Shown: positions 22,801-31,531, numbered from the stretch's first letter. The stretch is 40,176 bases of DNA from Chryseobacterium luteum (GCF_000737785.1 NZ_JPRO01000026.1:1-40176); one strand, 5' to 3'. The notes: a model not told the origin generated them from the sequence alone. Program-made: numbers and translations.

Positions 22801-22835
22801 TTTTATGAAATTTTCATGCGTATAATTTCATAAAA
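22801..22835. promoter_or_regulatory. Nested inverted repeats, candidate XRE operator
   Basis: TTTTATGAAATT (22801-22812) and AATTTCATAAAA (22824-22835) form a perfect 12-bp inverted repeat with an 11-base spacer. Within it, ATGAAA-T-TTTCAT (22805-22817) is a smaller palindrome. It ends 5 bases before the regulator's -7 box at 22840 and lies between divergent transcripts, the usual place for an XRE autoregulator site. Confidence 0.55.
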
Positions 22836-22839
22836 TAAT

Positions 22840-22847
22840 TACTTTTG
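22840..22847 (+). promoter_or_regulatory. -7 box of the XRE regulator promoter
   Basis: TACTTTTG matches TAnnTTTG exactly. Transcription would start near 22854, about 10 bases before the ATG at 22864, giving a very short leader. The -33 region overlaps the inverted repeat at 22801-22835, so binding there would block the promoter. Confidence 0.5.
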
Positions 22848-22863
22848 TTTTTTAATTATTCAG

Positions 22864-23217
22864 ATGATGGCAACAAAAACTAAATTACAAGAAACTCGTT
22901 TAAAAAAAGGATTATCCCAAGAACAAATTGCTGATATGCTAGGAATGACACAATCCAACTATAGTAGAAAAGAGAGTGGAAGCTCAAAAATATCCAAACA
23001 GGAATGGGAGAAATTGTCTAAGACATTAGATGTTCCTGTAGACGAAATTTTTGAAAATGAAGAAAGTCATATATTTATTTTTCAGGATAATTCAACAGGA
23101 AATTATAGCGGCACTAATAATATACATTCTATTCCTAAGCATATAGAGCAGTTACTGGAAACCCAAAGGAAATATATTGAAAAACTGGAAGAGGAAATTA
23201 AAACTTTAAAATCCTAG
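22864..23217 (+). CDS. XRE-family transcriptional regulator
   Basis: 117 residues. Residues 6-60 are a standard helix-turn-helix of the XRE type: LQETRLKKGLSQEQIADMLG, MTQSNYSRKESGSSKIS, then WEKLSKTLDVPVDEIFE. The C-terminal 25 residues (LLETQRKYIEKLEEEIKTLK) form a coiled coil that may dimerise the protein. Two ATGs in a row (22864, 22867) give alternative starts. It is divergent from the grasp-with-spasm operon and separated by 240 bases that hold inverted repeats, so it probably controls that operon and itself (inference). Whether it is a repressor or activator cannot be told. Confidence 0.9.
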   Translation: MMATKTKLQETRLKKGLSQEQIADMLGMTQSNYSRKESGSSKISKQEWEKLSKTLDVPVDEIFENEESHIFIFQDNSTGNYSGTNNIHSIPKHIEQLLETQRKYIEKLEEEIKTLKS

Positions 23218-23481
23218 ATCTTAACTCTCTTTTGTCTGTAATTAATAAATCAATTTGTAAATAACTCTAATTTTTCAAATAACAAAAACAGAACAAAGTC
23301 TCAATGCTTTATCATTAAACGATCGTTTGATTTTTTGTGTTTTTTATAGCGTATTTTGAATTTTAACAGGGACTTATTATCGAATTATTTATTTTGTTAA
23401 AATTATCATTCCCAGTGTTAAACTCAAAAAAACTTAAAAAATCATAAAGTTTTCTTAAAGTTTGAAAAAAGGATGGAAATG

Positions 23482-23513
23482 TTTTTGTATTTATAAAATA
23501 TATTGTACTTTTA
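23482..23513 (+). promoter_or_regulatory. Promoter of a possible small RNA
   Basis: TTTTTG at 23482-23487 and TACTTTTA at 23506-23513, 18 bases apart, close to the TTTG / TAnnTTTG pair (last base differs). It points to a transcription start near 23517 with no open reading frame before the terminator at 23575. Confidence 0.45.
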
Positions 23514-23516
23514 CAT

Positions 23517-23607
23517 CGCCTTGAATGAGGGAACAAGTCAAGGTAATAAATTTTTTTTCATCATTTGTGTTTTTAGAATCGTATCGCCTGATACGATTCT
23601 TTTTTTT
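23517..23607 (+). ncRNA. Candidate small RNA of about 90 nt
   Basis: A short transcript unit with no coding frame. It has the promoter-like pair just upstream, a first hairpin CCTTGA (23519-23524) / TCAAGG (23538-23543) with loop ATGAGGGAACAAG, an unpaired T- and A-rich stretch, and a strong intrinsic terminator at 23575-23607. It lies in a 393-base gap between an XRE gene ending at 23217 and a minus-strand gene ending at 23610, so the terminator is not simply that of a nearby plus-strand gene. I do not recognise a known RNA family. The rest of the gap (23218-23480) shows only AT-rich sequence. Confidence 0.45.
23575..23607 (+). terminator. Strong rho-independent terminator
   Basis: AGAATCGTATC (23575-23585), loop GCCT, GATACGATTCT (23590-23600), then a run of eight T (23600-23607). 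The T-run is on the plus strand only, so it acts on plus-strand transcription. It lies three bases from the stop of the DUF3810 gene on the other strand. Confidence 0.85.
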
Positions 23608-23609
23608 GT

Positions 23610-24698
23610 TTATTGTTTTTCGTAGTTCAGAAGAAGATCTATAAAATAGGAATAAGTAACCGCACCTTCCTGCTGGTTAGTCTTTAGGAACAGGTTATTG
23701 GTAAACCCAAAGAAATCATCCAGCCACCCCTGATGTCTGAACATAAAATTTCTTTCGTACATCCTGTCTCTCTTCATGGCCGGAGAATATTGTTTAAGGA
23801 CTGATTTTACAAATTCAGGATCCTGCTCAACGATAAATCTCAAAAGGCTTTTTAAAGTAAAATACTCAGTGCTGTATCTCAGATCGGTATTTTTAGAATT
23901 AATACCAATCAGGTAACCTATAAAGTTAGCTTCCTGCTCCCTCGCGAAACCAAGCTGGTGAGAGCTTTCATGCGCAGATGTAAACGGAATGAAGGTATGG
24001 GGAAGCTCTGCATTATACTGTGCTTCTGCCGTAAAAGGATTATAATAACCCAGTATTCCGGTAAAATTCATCACAGTTTTAAAAAGACTGGGTTTAAATG
24101 CATTGATTTGAGGAGCATCTTTATCCGAAATATATTTAGGAAGCTGTGCCTGCCGGCTCAATATTTCAGTCTGTATAGAGTTGAGGTCGGTTATAACGAA
24201 GACCCCGTTTTTATCTTCCCGTACAGATTGTCTGGTGGTTTTGCATTTTTCCAGATAACGTAATGCTAATATCTTTGCCTGCCCGATTTCCGGTTCTTTC
24301 TGATTGGAAAGCTTCTTGATGACAGGAGTCTGGAAATAAAGCATTCCCCAGAATACCTGGTAGATAAAGTAAAAGATATTAAAGACGGCCAGAAGCTTTA
24401 AAACAGCCTTGTTTCTGCTCTTCTTTTTGAAACATAAAACAACTTGGTATAAAATGAAAACTCCCAGAAGAAGATAGAGTAAATCCCCGAAAGAAAAAGG
24501 AATCCAGCTGAAAAGTATCTGGTGGATCTTTTTCTGAAATTCAAAAAAACGTTCGAAGAAATCAATCATTATTCCGGACTTCGAGAAGCCATAGAACAAA
24601 AGAAATTGGGCAAGTAATACACCTGCCCAAAATCTCTTTTTATATATTATTTTTGTTGTATTAGTGACCACTGCCTTTAGAGATTTTATCAAGATCAA
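23610..24698 (-). CDS. DUF3810 family membrane protein with a zinc-protease-like HExxH
   Basis: 362 residues. Three hydrophobic helices lie in the first 140 residues, followed by a soluble domain with HESSHQLGFAREQEAN near 242-257, an HExxH site with a downstream Glu in the typical zincin order. DUF3810 proteins have this layout and are thought to be membrane metalloproteases of unknown substrate. The ATG at 24698 overlaps the sugar transporter gene by 38 bases. A GTG downstream (VVTNTT) would shorten the overlap and still keep the first membrane helix. It is the last gene of the four-gene minus-strand run starting with the GtrA-like gene. Catalytic activity is not proven. Confidence 0.85.
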   Translation of the reverse strand: MILIKSLKAVVTNTTKIIYKKRFWAGVLLAQFLLFYGFSKSGIMIDFFERFFEFQKKIHQILFSWIPFSFGDLLYLLLGVFILYQVVLCFKKKSRNKAVLKLLAVFNIFYFIYQVFWGMLYFQTPVIKKLSNQKEPEIGQAKILALRYLEKCKTTRQSVREDKNGVFVITDLNSIQTEILSRQAQLPKYISDKDAPQINAFKPSLFKTVMNFTGILGYYNPFTAEAQYNAELPHTFIPFTSAHESSHQLGFAREQEANFIGYLIGINSKNTDLRYSTEYFTLKSLLRFIVEQDPEFVKSVLKQYSPAMKRDRMYERNFMFRHQGWLDDFFGFTNNLFLKTNQQEGAVTYSYFIDLLLNYEKQ

Positions 24699-26106
24699 TA
24701 CCCTGGGATTTCAGGATACCGGTTACCCGGATCGCATAGAATGCAAGATAAGCAAAACATACAACACCTACGATATAGCTGAATTGGATATTTGTTTTAT
24801 CCGCAATGTATCCCTGGATAAAGCTTACGATTCCGCCACCCATGATCATCATGATCAGATAACCGGAACCCTGATTGGTGTGCTTTCCAAGACCGTTGAT
24901 CGCAAGTGCGAAAATACAGGGCCATAGAGTAGAGCAGAACAGTCCTACGCTGGTAAAAGCATATACAGATACCATTCCTGTTGTAAACATTCCCGTCAGT
25001 AAGGCTGTTATACCCGCTACAGAGAAGATCAAAAGCATTCTTGCAGGATTTCCCTGGCTTATAATATCACAGATGATCATTACAATGATAACGGCACCAT
25101 AAACGTAGAATGGAGAAAGGTCATGCTTGGCAATCGCATTCACCAATAAGAATACACCGAATGCAAGATAAGGTGCAAGGAATCTTAAGATTTTTTTGAA
25201 TCCTGCACTCAGGTCAAATGCTTCTACAGCACCTGTCCAACGGCCGATCATTAATGAAGCCCAGTATAATGAAATGTATGGTGCTACATCTTTGGTTTCA
25301 AAACCTAAGCTCTTTTCCATATAAGCAGGAAGATTACTCGCTGTAGAAACTTCCACCCCTACATATACAAAGATGGCAATCATCCCCATCACCAGTTGTG
25401 GATACTGGAAAGCAGATTTTTTGTGGTCTCCCGGAATAACATCGTCAGTATCCTCTATAATGGTAGGCGTGATGGCAGGAAGAGAAGAGAACTTCAGCAT
25501 GATCGCCACCAGCACAAATGCAACTCCCAGCATAAGATAAGGAATCTTTACACTTTCGATACTTGCTTCTGTATTGGCTGTAGAGGCAGCTCCGAAAATA
25601 GCAAATGATACAATAAGCGGTCCTATAGTGGTCCCCAGATTATTGATTCCCCCTGCCAACGTCAGTCTCTGAGCCCCGGTTTCGCTAGGCCCCACTTCAA
25701 TAGCAAGCGGATTCGCAACAATCTGCTGTAATGAGAAACCCAGTCCCACAATGAACAGACCGGAGATCATCAACGGAAAAGATGCCAGATTAGCAGCCGG
25801 ATAAAACAGTAAAGTTCCTGATGCCGAAATAAGAAGGCCCAGGATCAGTCCGTTTTTGTAACCTATTTTATTAATAAGATCCTGTTTCAAACCTTTTGAA
25901 ACGGCCATATAAATTAAAGATCCCACAGTGTACGCTACATAAAAGCAGATCTGTACGAGCATGCTTTCAGTTTGGGTCAATTTAAAGGCTTTTTGGAAAA
26001 CTGGTATGAGAATGTCATTACTTGCCGCAACAAATCCCCAGAAGAAAAACACAGTAACCAAGGGAATAAATTGTCCCCAATTGGTTTGTTTAGAATAATT
26101 TGACAT
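24661..26106 (-). CDS. Sugar:proton symporter, MFS (FHS/FucP-GluP type)
   Basis: 481 residues from the ATG at 26106. A start at 26130 is possible, but that base lies inside a TAnnTTTG -7 box (26128-26135), so the inner start is favoured. About 12 membrane helices. Family features include FFFWGFVAASNDILIPVFQKAF near the start, GLGFSLQQIVANPLAIEVGP, GGINNLGTTIGPL, and in the second half GVEVSTASNLPAYM and GRWTGAVEAF. These match the fucose/glucose/galactose-proton symporters (FucP, GluP). The exact sugar cannot be told. It lies downstream of an acyltransferase gene with 40 bases between them and has its own promoter. Confidence 0.88.
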   Translation of the reverse strand: MSNYSKQTNWGQFIPLVTVFFFWGFVAASNDILIPVFQKAFKLTQTESMLVQICFYVAYTVGSLIYMAVSKGLKQDLINKIGYKNGLILGLLISASGTLLFYPAANLASFPLMISGLFIVGLGFSLQQIVANPLAIEVGPSETGAQRLTLAGGINNLGTTIGPLIVSFAIFGAASTANTEASIESVKIPYLMLGVAFVLVAIMLKFSSLPAITPTIIEDTDDVIPGDHKKSAFQYPQLVMGMIAIFVYVGVEVSTASNLPAYMEKSLGFETKDVAPYISLYWASLMIGRWTGAVEAFDLSAGFKKILRFLAPYLAFGVFLLVNAIAKHDLSPFYVYGAVIIVMIICDIISQGNPARMLLIFSVAGITALLTGMFTTGMVSVYAFTSVGLFCSTLWPCIFALAINGLGKHTNQGSGYLIMMIMGGGIVSFIQGYIADKTNIQFSYIVGVVCFAYLAFYAIRVTGILKSQGIDLDKISKGSGH

Positions 26107-26127
26107 ATTTGTTAAAAATTTCGCAAA

Positions 26128-26135
26128 CAAATATA
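26128..26135 (-). promoter_or_regulatory. -7 box of the sugar transporter promoter
   Basis: Minus-strand TATATTTG, a perfect TAnnTTTG, 22 bases before the ATG at 26106. The predicted start of transcription (about 26121) leaves a leader of about 15 bases. It supports 26106 over 26130 as the start codon. Confidence 0.5.
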
Positions 26136-26145
26136 ACTATTTCTT

Positions 26146-26874
26146 TTAAATAGAATGTTCCAGGAGTGTCTTTTTTATCTCTTTGTAGGCTTCTGCTTTC
26201 AGATCTCTCGGAGAATCTGACGGTTCCATGATTCCGTTGAAATATACTTTTACCCGTCCCGGATAGCCTTTTGAACTGTCGAAAGGGAAAATTTCCTTCA
26301 ACCCGATAAAGGTATACACTGCAATCGGGGAGCGATGTTTGGAAGATAAAGTAAATGCACCGTCTTTAAATTCATCAAGAATAACAGACGTATCATCCGG
26401 CACACCGCCTTCGGGAAATATGGCAATGCTGTTTCCTTCCTCCATCTTTTCTGCGCATCTTCTGTAAACATCTGCACGGCTTCTTGCACTGCCCCTGTCT
26501 ACCATCACACATATCCTTTTATATATAGTGCCGAAAATAGGAATCTTTACCAGCTCTTTTTTGCCCACAAAGCAGATCGGGTGGTGAGGCATCAGAATAC
26601 AGGTGAGCATAATATCCATAATGGACGTATGGTTCGAAATGAAAACATAAGGCTTGTTTTTGTCCTTTTTCTGGTCAGACAGATTAATGAGATCATATCT
26701 TAAACCCATTCCGTAGAACATACCGAAGCACCAGATCCGGATAAATTGGTAGGCATATCTGTAATGCTTCTTATTAAAGGATAAGATATAGACAGGAATT
26801 CCCAGCGTGACCGTTAAGACAAATGCCAGTATCAGCAGCCAGAATCTCCAGAGATAATTTAAAATTTTCACCAC
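26146..26874 (-). CDS. 1-acyl-sn-glycerol-3-phosphate acyltransferase (PlsC-like)
   Basis: 242 residues. One membrane helix near the N-terminus (about 10-32), then the acyltransferase signature NHTSIMD with catalytic His82 and Asp87 (HX4D), and the glycerophosphate-binding FPEGGVPDD near 153-161. A KELVKIPIFGTIY segment between them is family block II. Members add the second acyl chain to lysophosphatidic acid in phospholipid synthesis at the inner membrane. It starts four bases after the GtrA-like gene and is followed by the sugar transporter. Some homologues act on other acyl acceptors, so the substrate is likely but not certain. Confidence 0.9.
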   Translation of the reverse strand: MVKILNYLWRFWLLILAFVLTVTLGIPVYILSFNKKHYRYAYQFIRIWCFGMFYGMGLRYDLINLSDQKKDKNKPYVFISNHTSIMDIMLTCILMPHHPICFVGKKELVKIPIFGTIYKRICVMVDRGSARSRADVYRRCAEKMEEGNSIAIFPEGGVPDDTSVILDEFKDGAFTLSSKHRSPIAVYTFIGLKEIFPFDSSKGYPGRVKVYFNGIMEPSDSPRDLKAEAYKEIKKTLLEHSI

Positions 26875-26877
26875 CGT

Positions 26878-27336
26878 TTAACCGTTAAAAATTACTTTCT
26901 TTTTCACTGAATAATTAAGAATGGAAACCAGCAGAATCGCTGCAATTTTACTGATTATTTCCGGACTTAAGGTATAAAATCCCAAACTGATATTGTCCCT
27001 AAATATAAAGCTGTAAAAAACCTGGAAAAAACCTAAGCTCAGTAAGGTTGAAACAAAAGAAATGCCCATAAAGTAAGCAAACTCCTTTCTTTTGGAATGC
27101 TTCCCTCTTTCAAAGACAAACCAGATGCTCAGGAAATAATTGCTGATGATCCCGCAGCTTGTAGAGAAAATATTACTTAGCGGATAGTGGATGCCATGAA
27201 AATTGGTTTCTCTGGCGAAGAAATGCGGCAGATATGTGCTGAATGCCTTGAAGCTTCCAATCTCTACAACAGCACTGAGTCCTCCGGCTATAATGAAGAA
27301 CAAAACCTGTTTCTGGCGTATTAGTAATTCTCTCAT
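26878..27336 (-). CDS. GtrA-family membrane protein
   Basis: 152 residues with four hydrophobic segments. Family marks are the start FFIIAGGLSAVVEIGSF, CGIISNYFLSIWFVFERGK, and the C-terminal helix ILNYSVKKKVIF. GtrA-type proteins are small four-helix proteins thought to help flip lipid-linked sugars for cell-surface polysaccharides. It is the first gene of the run and ends four bases before the plsC-like gene, so they are co-transcribed. Confidence 0.85.
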   Translation of the reverse strand: MRELLIRQKQVLFFIIAGGLSAVVEIGSFKAFSTYLPHFFARETNFHGIHYPLSNIFSTSCGIISNYFLSIWFVFERGKHSKRKEFAYFMGISFVSTLLSLGFFQVFYSFIFRDNISLGFYTLSPEIISKIAAILLVSILNYSVKKKVIFNG

Positions 27337-27353
27337 TCAATATATATGAAGTG

Positions 27354-27361
27354 CAAATTTA
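27354..27361 (-). promoter_or_regulatory. -7 box of the gtrA-like operon promoter
   Basis: Minus-strand TAAATTTG fits TAnnTTTG, 18 bases before the ATG at 27336, giving a leader of about 11 bases. No clear -33 TTTG was found. Confidence 0.45.
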
Positions 27362-27826
27362 TAACTATATGTCAATACTGTAAGAATAAAAGATTATTTT
27401 AAAATAAAATATTACTTTAATGAATTGATTATCAGTAAAATGTATAGCCTTTTGAGTAGTAATGAAATACATGTTGGTGAACAAGATTGTCTCTGGCCCT
27501 CATCCGTTATCATTATTAATAATGAATGGGAAATTCCCTTTTTTCATTTTAAAAACTTTAAATCCAGAGCAGCAGTGATGATTAAAGGAATCTGAAAGTT
27601 TCAGTCCCGGAATATTTTGATAACCATATGTTAAACATTGAGAAAAATTGTTAAATAATTTTTTTGAACCAAAATAATTTCTAAATTTAATATTCTGAAT
27701 GATGTAAATATAACCTGATAATAAATTCATTTTCAACTTCTTGTGTTGATGGTTTTTCCTATCTTGTAATGCGCTGTATACGCATACTACCTTCATTTTA
27801 ACGACCCCAATTATAATAATATTTGT
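27362..27826. other. Gap of about 465 bases without a convincing gene
   Basis: AT-rich sequence between divergent genes. A minus-strand open frame covers much of it but has no family features and mostly shadows the plus-strand gene at 27827. Small palindromes are present (27510-27525; ATGCG/CGCAT at 27769-27785), neither tied to a promoter box. A possible plus-strand -7 like TAATATTTG lies just before 27827. Confidence 0.5.
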
Positions 27827-28090
27827 ATGAAAAGTCAAAACAAATACAGAAAATTCCAGCTTCAGCAAAAAAATATTGAAGCCCTTGAAAGAGAAAACTC
27901 CCGCTTCAAAAGAGTGTATTCCGAATATGAAAACATAGCAGAAGAATTGTGGAATCTTGAGAACTCTACCAATCAACCTGTACCCGATGATTTTATCAAT
28001 GCAATGATACTGCAGACCTCCTATCTGGAAGACGAAATTGAAGACTGGCTTATCAAGTTCGACAATCAGAAAGCTGATATAAAACATTAG
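27827..28090 (+). CDS. Small helical protein of unknown function
   Basis: 87 residues, charged, probably helical or coiled coil: KFQLQQKNIEALERENSRFK at the start, then YENIAEELWNLEN, and a C-terminal acidic helix LEDEIEDWLIKFDNQ. No signal peptide or known motif. The codon use and lack of stops fit a real gene; the opposite-strand frame has odd composition. It stands alone between divergent transcripts. Function unknown. Confidence 0.65.
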   Translation: MKSQNKYRKFQLQQKNIEALERENSRFKRVYSEYENIAEELWNLENSTNQPVPDDFINAMILQTSYLEDEIEDWLIKFDNQKADIKH

Positions 28091-28165
28091 AACCTTCCAG
28101 TCTGTTTTTAAACGCTATTTGAAGATAAATTCATAATTTAGCATCCTTAAACTAAAATGTAAAAT

Positions 28166-29017
28166 ATGGTTGCTATTGTTGATAGTGGGTCCACCAAATC
28201 AGATTGGGTGATACTTGATGACTTCAAAAAAGTGTTCCTGAAAACAGAAACCATTGGCTTCAATCCCAATTTTATCAACCGGGAACTTATTGTTCCTGAA
28301 ATAGAAAAGAACAGCAGCCTTATATTAGTAAAGAATTCCATAACCAGGATCTTCTTCTATGGCTCAGGATGCGGTGTGAAAAAAAACTGCGAGACCATTG
28401 AAGAGGAATTGAAAAAGATATTCCCGAAATCTGAAATTGTAGTGAAGGAAGATCTTATGGCCGCTGCTTATGCCGCATACGCCGGAAAGCCTGCTGTAGT
28501 ATGCATCTTAGGGACAGGATCAAATTCCTGCTATTTCGACGGAGAAAATCTTAAGATAGAGCTGCCTTCCCTCGGTTTCCTCATGGGAGACGAAGGAAGC
28601 GGAAGCGCTATCGGAAAACAGCTTGTACGTAGATACTTCATGAAAAAGCTGCCGGCAGATCTTCATGAAGAATTCCAGCAGAATTACGGACTGAAGATAG
28701 AAGATGCTTTGAACAATATGTATCACAGACCGAGACCCAATGCCTGGCTCGCAGATTTCAACAAATTTGTAATCGAAAGAAAGGACCATCCTTACTTTAA
28801 AAATATGGTGTACGAAGAAATGAAAAACTTCTTTGAATACCAGGTTATCCCGTACGAAGAATCAAAAGATGCCGAGATCAATTTCATCGGCTCTATAGCT
28901 TATTATTACGAAACTATTCTCCGCTCTGTTGCGGAAGAACTTCATTTAAATGTGGGCCATATTGTCCAGAAACCTATCGAAAGTTTAGTAGACTACCATA
29001 TTAAGTATATACTTTAA
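28166..29017 (+). CDS. N-acetylglucosamine kinase-like sugar kinase (BadF/BadG ATPase family)
   Basis: 283 residues of the actin-like ATPase fold. Phosphate 1 loop VDSGSTKSDW at 5-14, ED motif area KEDLMAAAYAAYAGKP, phosphate 2 LGTGSNSCYFDG near 114-125, and GDEGSGSAIGKQLVRRYF near 141-158. This layout is that of GlcNAc/glucosamine kinases and BadF-type ATPases, which phosphorylate amino sugars recovered from the cell wall. Length is normal for the short bacterial form. It is followed 16 bases later by malic enzyme, so they may share a message. Substrate specificity is inferred from family only. Confidence 0.85.
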   Translation: MVAIVDSGSTKSDWVILDDFKKVFLKTETIGFNPNFINRELIVPEIEKNSSLILVKNSITRIFFYGSGCGVKKNCETIEEELKKIFPKSEIVVKEDLMAAAYAAYAGKPAVVCILGTGSNSCYFDGENLKIELPSLGFLMGDEGSGSAIGKQLVRRYFMKKLPADLHEEFQQNYGLKIEDALNNMYHRPRPNAWLADFNKFVIERKDHPYFKNMVYEEMKNFFEYQVIPYEESKDAEINFIGSIAYYYETILRSVAEELHLNVGHIVQKPIESLVDYHIKYIL

Positions 29018-29033
29018 TAAAAAACAAAACTCT

Positions 29034-31334
29034 ATGTCAAGTAAAAACAACCGCGACGAAAAGAACTTTAATCAGGCCGCGTTAGACTATCATAAAGCCG
29101 AACCTAAAGGAAAGATCGAAGTAATCCCTTCGAAGCCTCACTCTTCTCAGAGAGATTTATCATTGGCATATTCACCGGGAGTGGCAGTTCCTTGTATGGA
29201 GATCCATGATAAACCGGAAACTGTGTACGATTACACAGGTAAAGGAAACCTCGTAGCTGTAATTTCCAACGGAACGGCTGTATTAGGACTTGGAGATATT
29301 GGAGCAGAAGCTTCAAAACCCGTCATGGAAGGAAAAGGTCTTTTGTTCAAGATCTTTGCAGATATCAACGTTTTTGATATTGAAATCGATGAAAAAGATC
29401 CGGAAAAATTCATTCAGATTGTAAAAGGCATTGCTCCTACATTCGGAGGAATCAACCTTGAAGATATTAAAGCTCCCGAAGCATTCTATATCGAACAGAA
29501 ACTGAAAGAAGAGCTGGATATTCCTTTGATGCACGATGACCAGCACGGAACAGCGATTATTTCTGCTGCTGCCCTGATCAACTCATTACAGATCGCCAAT
29601 AAAAAGATTGATGAAGTAAGAATGGTGGTCAACGGAGCCGGAGCGGCGGCCATTGCCTGTACCAACCTATATATTTCTTTAGGTCTGAAAAGAGAAAATG
29701 TTTTGATGTGCGACAGTAAAGGAGTCATCAATCATAAAAGAGAAAACCTTACACCCGAAAAAATAGATTTCATTGCCAATACTGATATCGAGACATTGGA
29801 AGATGCCTTAAAAGGATCGGATGTTTTCATCGGCTTGTCAAAAGGAAACGTAATGACTCCGGAAATGCTTTCCAGCATGAATGAGAATCCTATCGTTTTT
29901 GCTTTGGCCAACCCAGATCCTGAGATCGCTTACGACCTTGCCCTTGAAACCCGTAAAGACGTGATCATGGCAACTGGAAGAAGTGATTATCCTAACCAGG
30001 TGAACAATGTATTGGGATTCCCTTACATTTTCCGTGGTGCTTTAGACGTTCAGGCAAAAGGAATCAACGAAGAAATGAAGCTGGCAGCCGTACACGCTAT
30101 CGCAGATCTTGCAAAAGAGCCTGTACCTGAAGCGGTGATCCTTGCTTACAACGTTCAGAACTTACAGTTCGGAAGAGAATATTTTATTCCGAAACCGTTT
30201 GATAACAGGCTGATCACCAAAGTATCAAGCGCCGTAGCAAAAGCAGCTATCGAAAGCGGTATTGCCAGAAAAACCATCGAAGACTTCGAAGAATATGAAA
30301 ACCAGCTGCTGGACAGAATGGGAAGAGACGAGAAGCTGGTGAGAATGATGCAGAGCCGTGCAAAATCGAATCCGAAGAGAATCACTTTAGGGAATGCTGA
30401 AGAATACAACGTTTTGAAAGCAGCCCAGATCCTTTACGAAGAAGGAATTGCTTTGCCAAGTCTTTTAGGAGATAAAAAATACATCAAAGAACAGATGGAA
30501 CGTTTCGGGATCACTCTGGATATTCCAATTATAGATCCAAGTGACGCTGATCAGAAAGAGAACAGAAAAAAATACAGAGAAACCCTTTGGAAACTTCGCC
30601 AGAGAAAAGGAATGAACGAGTACAAAGCGAAAAGATATGTACGTCAGAGAGACTATTTCGGCCCGTTAATGTTGAGACACGGAGATACGGACGGTCTTAT
30701 AGTGGGCTTCTCCAAAAACTATACTTCAGTGCTTCGTCCTGTTTTAGAAGTGATTGAAAAAGATAAAGGAGTAGATAAAGTAGCGGCAATGATGATGATC
30801 CTTTCAGAAAAGAAACCTATTTTCTTCGCTGATACATCCATCAATCAGAATCCTACGGCAGAAGATCTTGTCAACATTGCTAAAATGGCAGAAATTACGG
30901 TGAAATCCTTTGCGATAGAGCCTAGAATTGCAATGCTTGGCTTTGAAAACTTTGCAGCCATATCAGATACTTCCAAAAAAGTGGCCAAAGCAGTAAGCAT
31001 CCTTCACGAGAAATATCCTAAAATGGTTGTTGATGGTGAAATTCAGCCGGATTTTGCAATGAATGCTGATCACTTAAGCGATTATCCATTCTCAAAATTA
31101 GGAACAACGCCTGCCAATACCTTCGTTTTCCCGAATCTTGAAAGCGCCAACCTTTCTTACAAGATTATCAGAGGAATGAAAGTGGCACAGGTGATCGGGC
31201 CAATCCTGATGGGACTGAAACAGCCTGTACACGTATTGCAGATGCGTTCAAGCGTAGATGAAATTGTAAACCTTGCTACTGTGGCGGTTCTTGATGCTCA
31301 GAGAAGAGAAAAGAAAAACTCCGAAAAAAAATAA
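29034..31334 (+). CDS. maeB: NADP-dependent malic enzyme with C-terminal phosphotransacetylase-like domain
   Basis: 766 residues, the usual length of MaeB-type enzymes. Malic domain (about 15-150) has LAYSPGVAVPC with the catalytic Tyr and the MHDDQHGTAI motif with the metal Asp residues. The dinucleotide-binding site is VVNGAGAAAIACTNLY near 198-213. Residues 430-760 match a phosphotransacetylase domain without proven activity, which in E. coli MaeB regulates the enzyme by acetyl-CoA. The reaction is malate + NADP to pyruvate + CO2 + NADPH. Upstream is the sugar kinase; a terminator at 31392 ends the unit. Confidence 0.95.
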   Translation: MSSKNNRDEKNFNQAALDYHKAEPKGKIEVIPSKPHSSQRDLSLAYSPGVAVPCMEIHDKPETVYDYTGKGNLVAVISNGTAVLGLGDIGAEASKPVMEGKGLLFKIFADINVFDIEIDEKDPEKFIQIVKGIAPTFGGINLEDIKAPEAFYIEQKLKEELDIPLMHDDQHGTAIISAAALINSLQIANKKIDEVRMVVNGAGAAAIACTNLYISLGLKRENVLMCDSKGVINHKRENLTPEKIDFIANTDIETLEDALKGSDVFIGLSKGNVMTPEMLSSMNENPIVFALANPDPEIAYDLALETRKDVIMATGRSDYPNQVNNVLGFPYIFRGALDVQAKGINEEMKLAAVHAIADLAKEPVPEAVILAYNVQNLQFGREYFIPKPFDNRLITKVSSAVAKAAIESGIARKTIEDFEEYENQLLDRMGRDEKLVRMMQSRAKSNPKRITLGNAEEYNVLKAAQILYEEGIALPSLLGDKKYIKEQMERFGITLDIPIIDPSDADQKENRKKYRETLWKLRQRKGMNEYKAKRYVRQRDYFGPLMLRHGDTDGLIVGFSKNYTSVLRPVLEVIEKDKGVDKVAAMMMILSEKKPIFFADTSINQNPTAEDLVNIAKMAEITVKSFAIEPRIAMLGFENFAAISDTSKKVAKAVSILHEKYPKMVVDGEIQPDFAMNADHLSDYPFSKLGTTPANTFVFPNLESANLSYKIIRGMKVAQVIGPILMGLKQPVHVLQMRSSVDEIVNLATVAVLDAQRREKKNSEKK

Positions 31335-31391
31335 CGGACAGACATCGCAAACGGTCAGTTAAAGAATATTTTTAATCATAAAATAATATAA

Positions 31392-31414
31392 GGCTCCATA
31401 TTTTGGAGTCTTTT
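31392..31414 (+). terminator. Rho-independent terminator after maeB
   Basis: GGCTCCA (31392-31398) and TGGAGTC (31404-31410), seven pairs with one G-U, followed by TTTT. It separates the malic-enzyme unit from ruvA. Confidence 0.75.
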
Positions 31415-31504
31415 GTATTTATTTGAATTCATTGAATTTACAGTCAAAATTTAAGTTAAAAGTCATTCGTGCCTGAAATGAAAATATTAATTAGTTTAAA
31501 TTGC

Positions 31505-31512
31505 TATATTTG
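31505..31512 (+). promoter_or_regulatory. -7 box of the ruvA promoter
   Basis: TATATTTG, a perfect TAnnTTTG, 20 bases upstream of the ruvA ATG at 31532. The predicted leader is about 13 bases. Confidence 0.5.
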
Positions 31513-31531
31513 GGAGTTTTAAAAATTAATA

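Noticed and set aside
27510..27525. 16-bp palindrome TCATTATTAATAATGA
   Set aside because: Entirely AT-rich apart from its ends and not linked to a promoter or gene start; likely chance.
27500..28087. Minus-strand open frame of 195 codons
   Set aside because: It shadows the plus-strand gene at 27827-28090 for much of its length, has an odd composition (many F, I and isolated His/Cys) and no family features or promoter.
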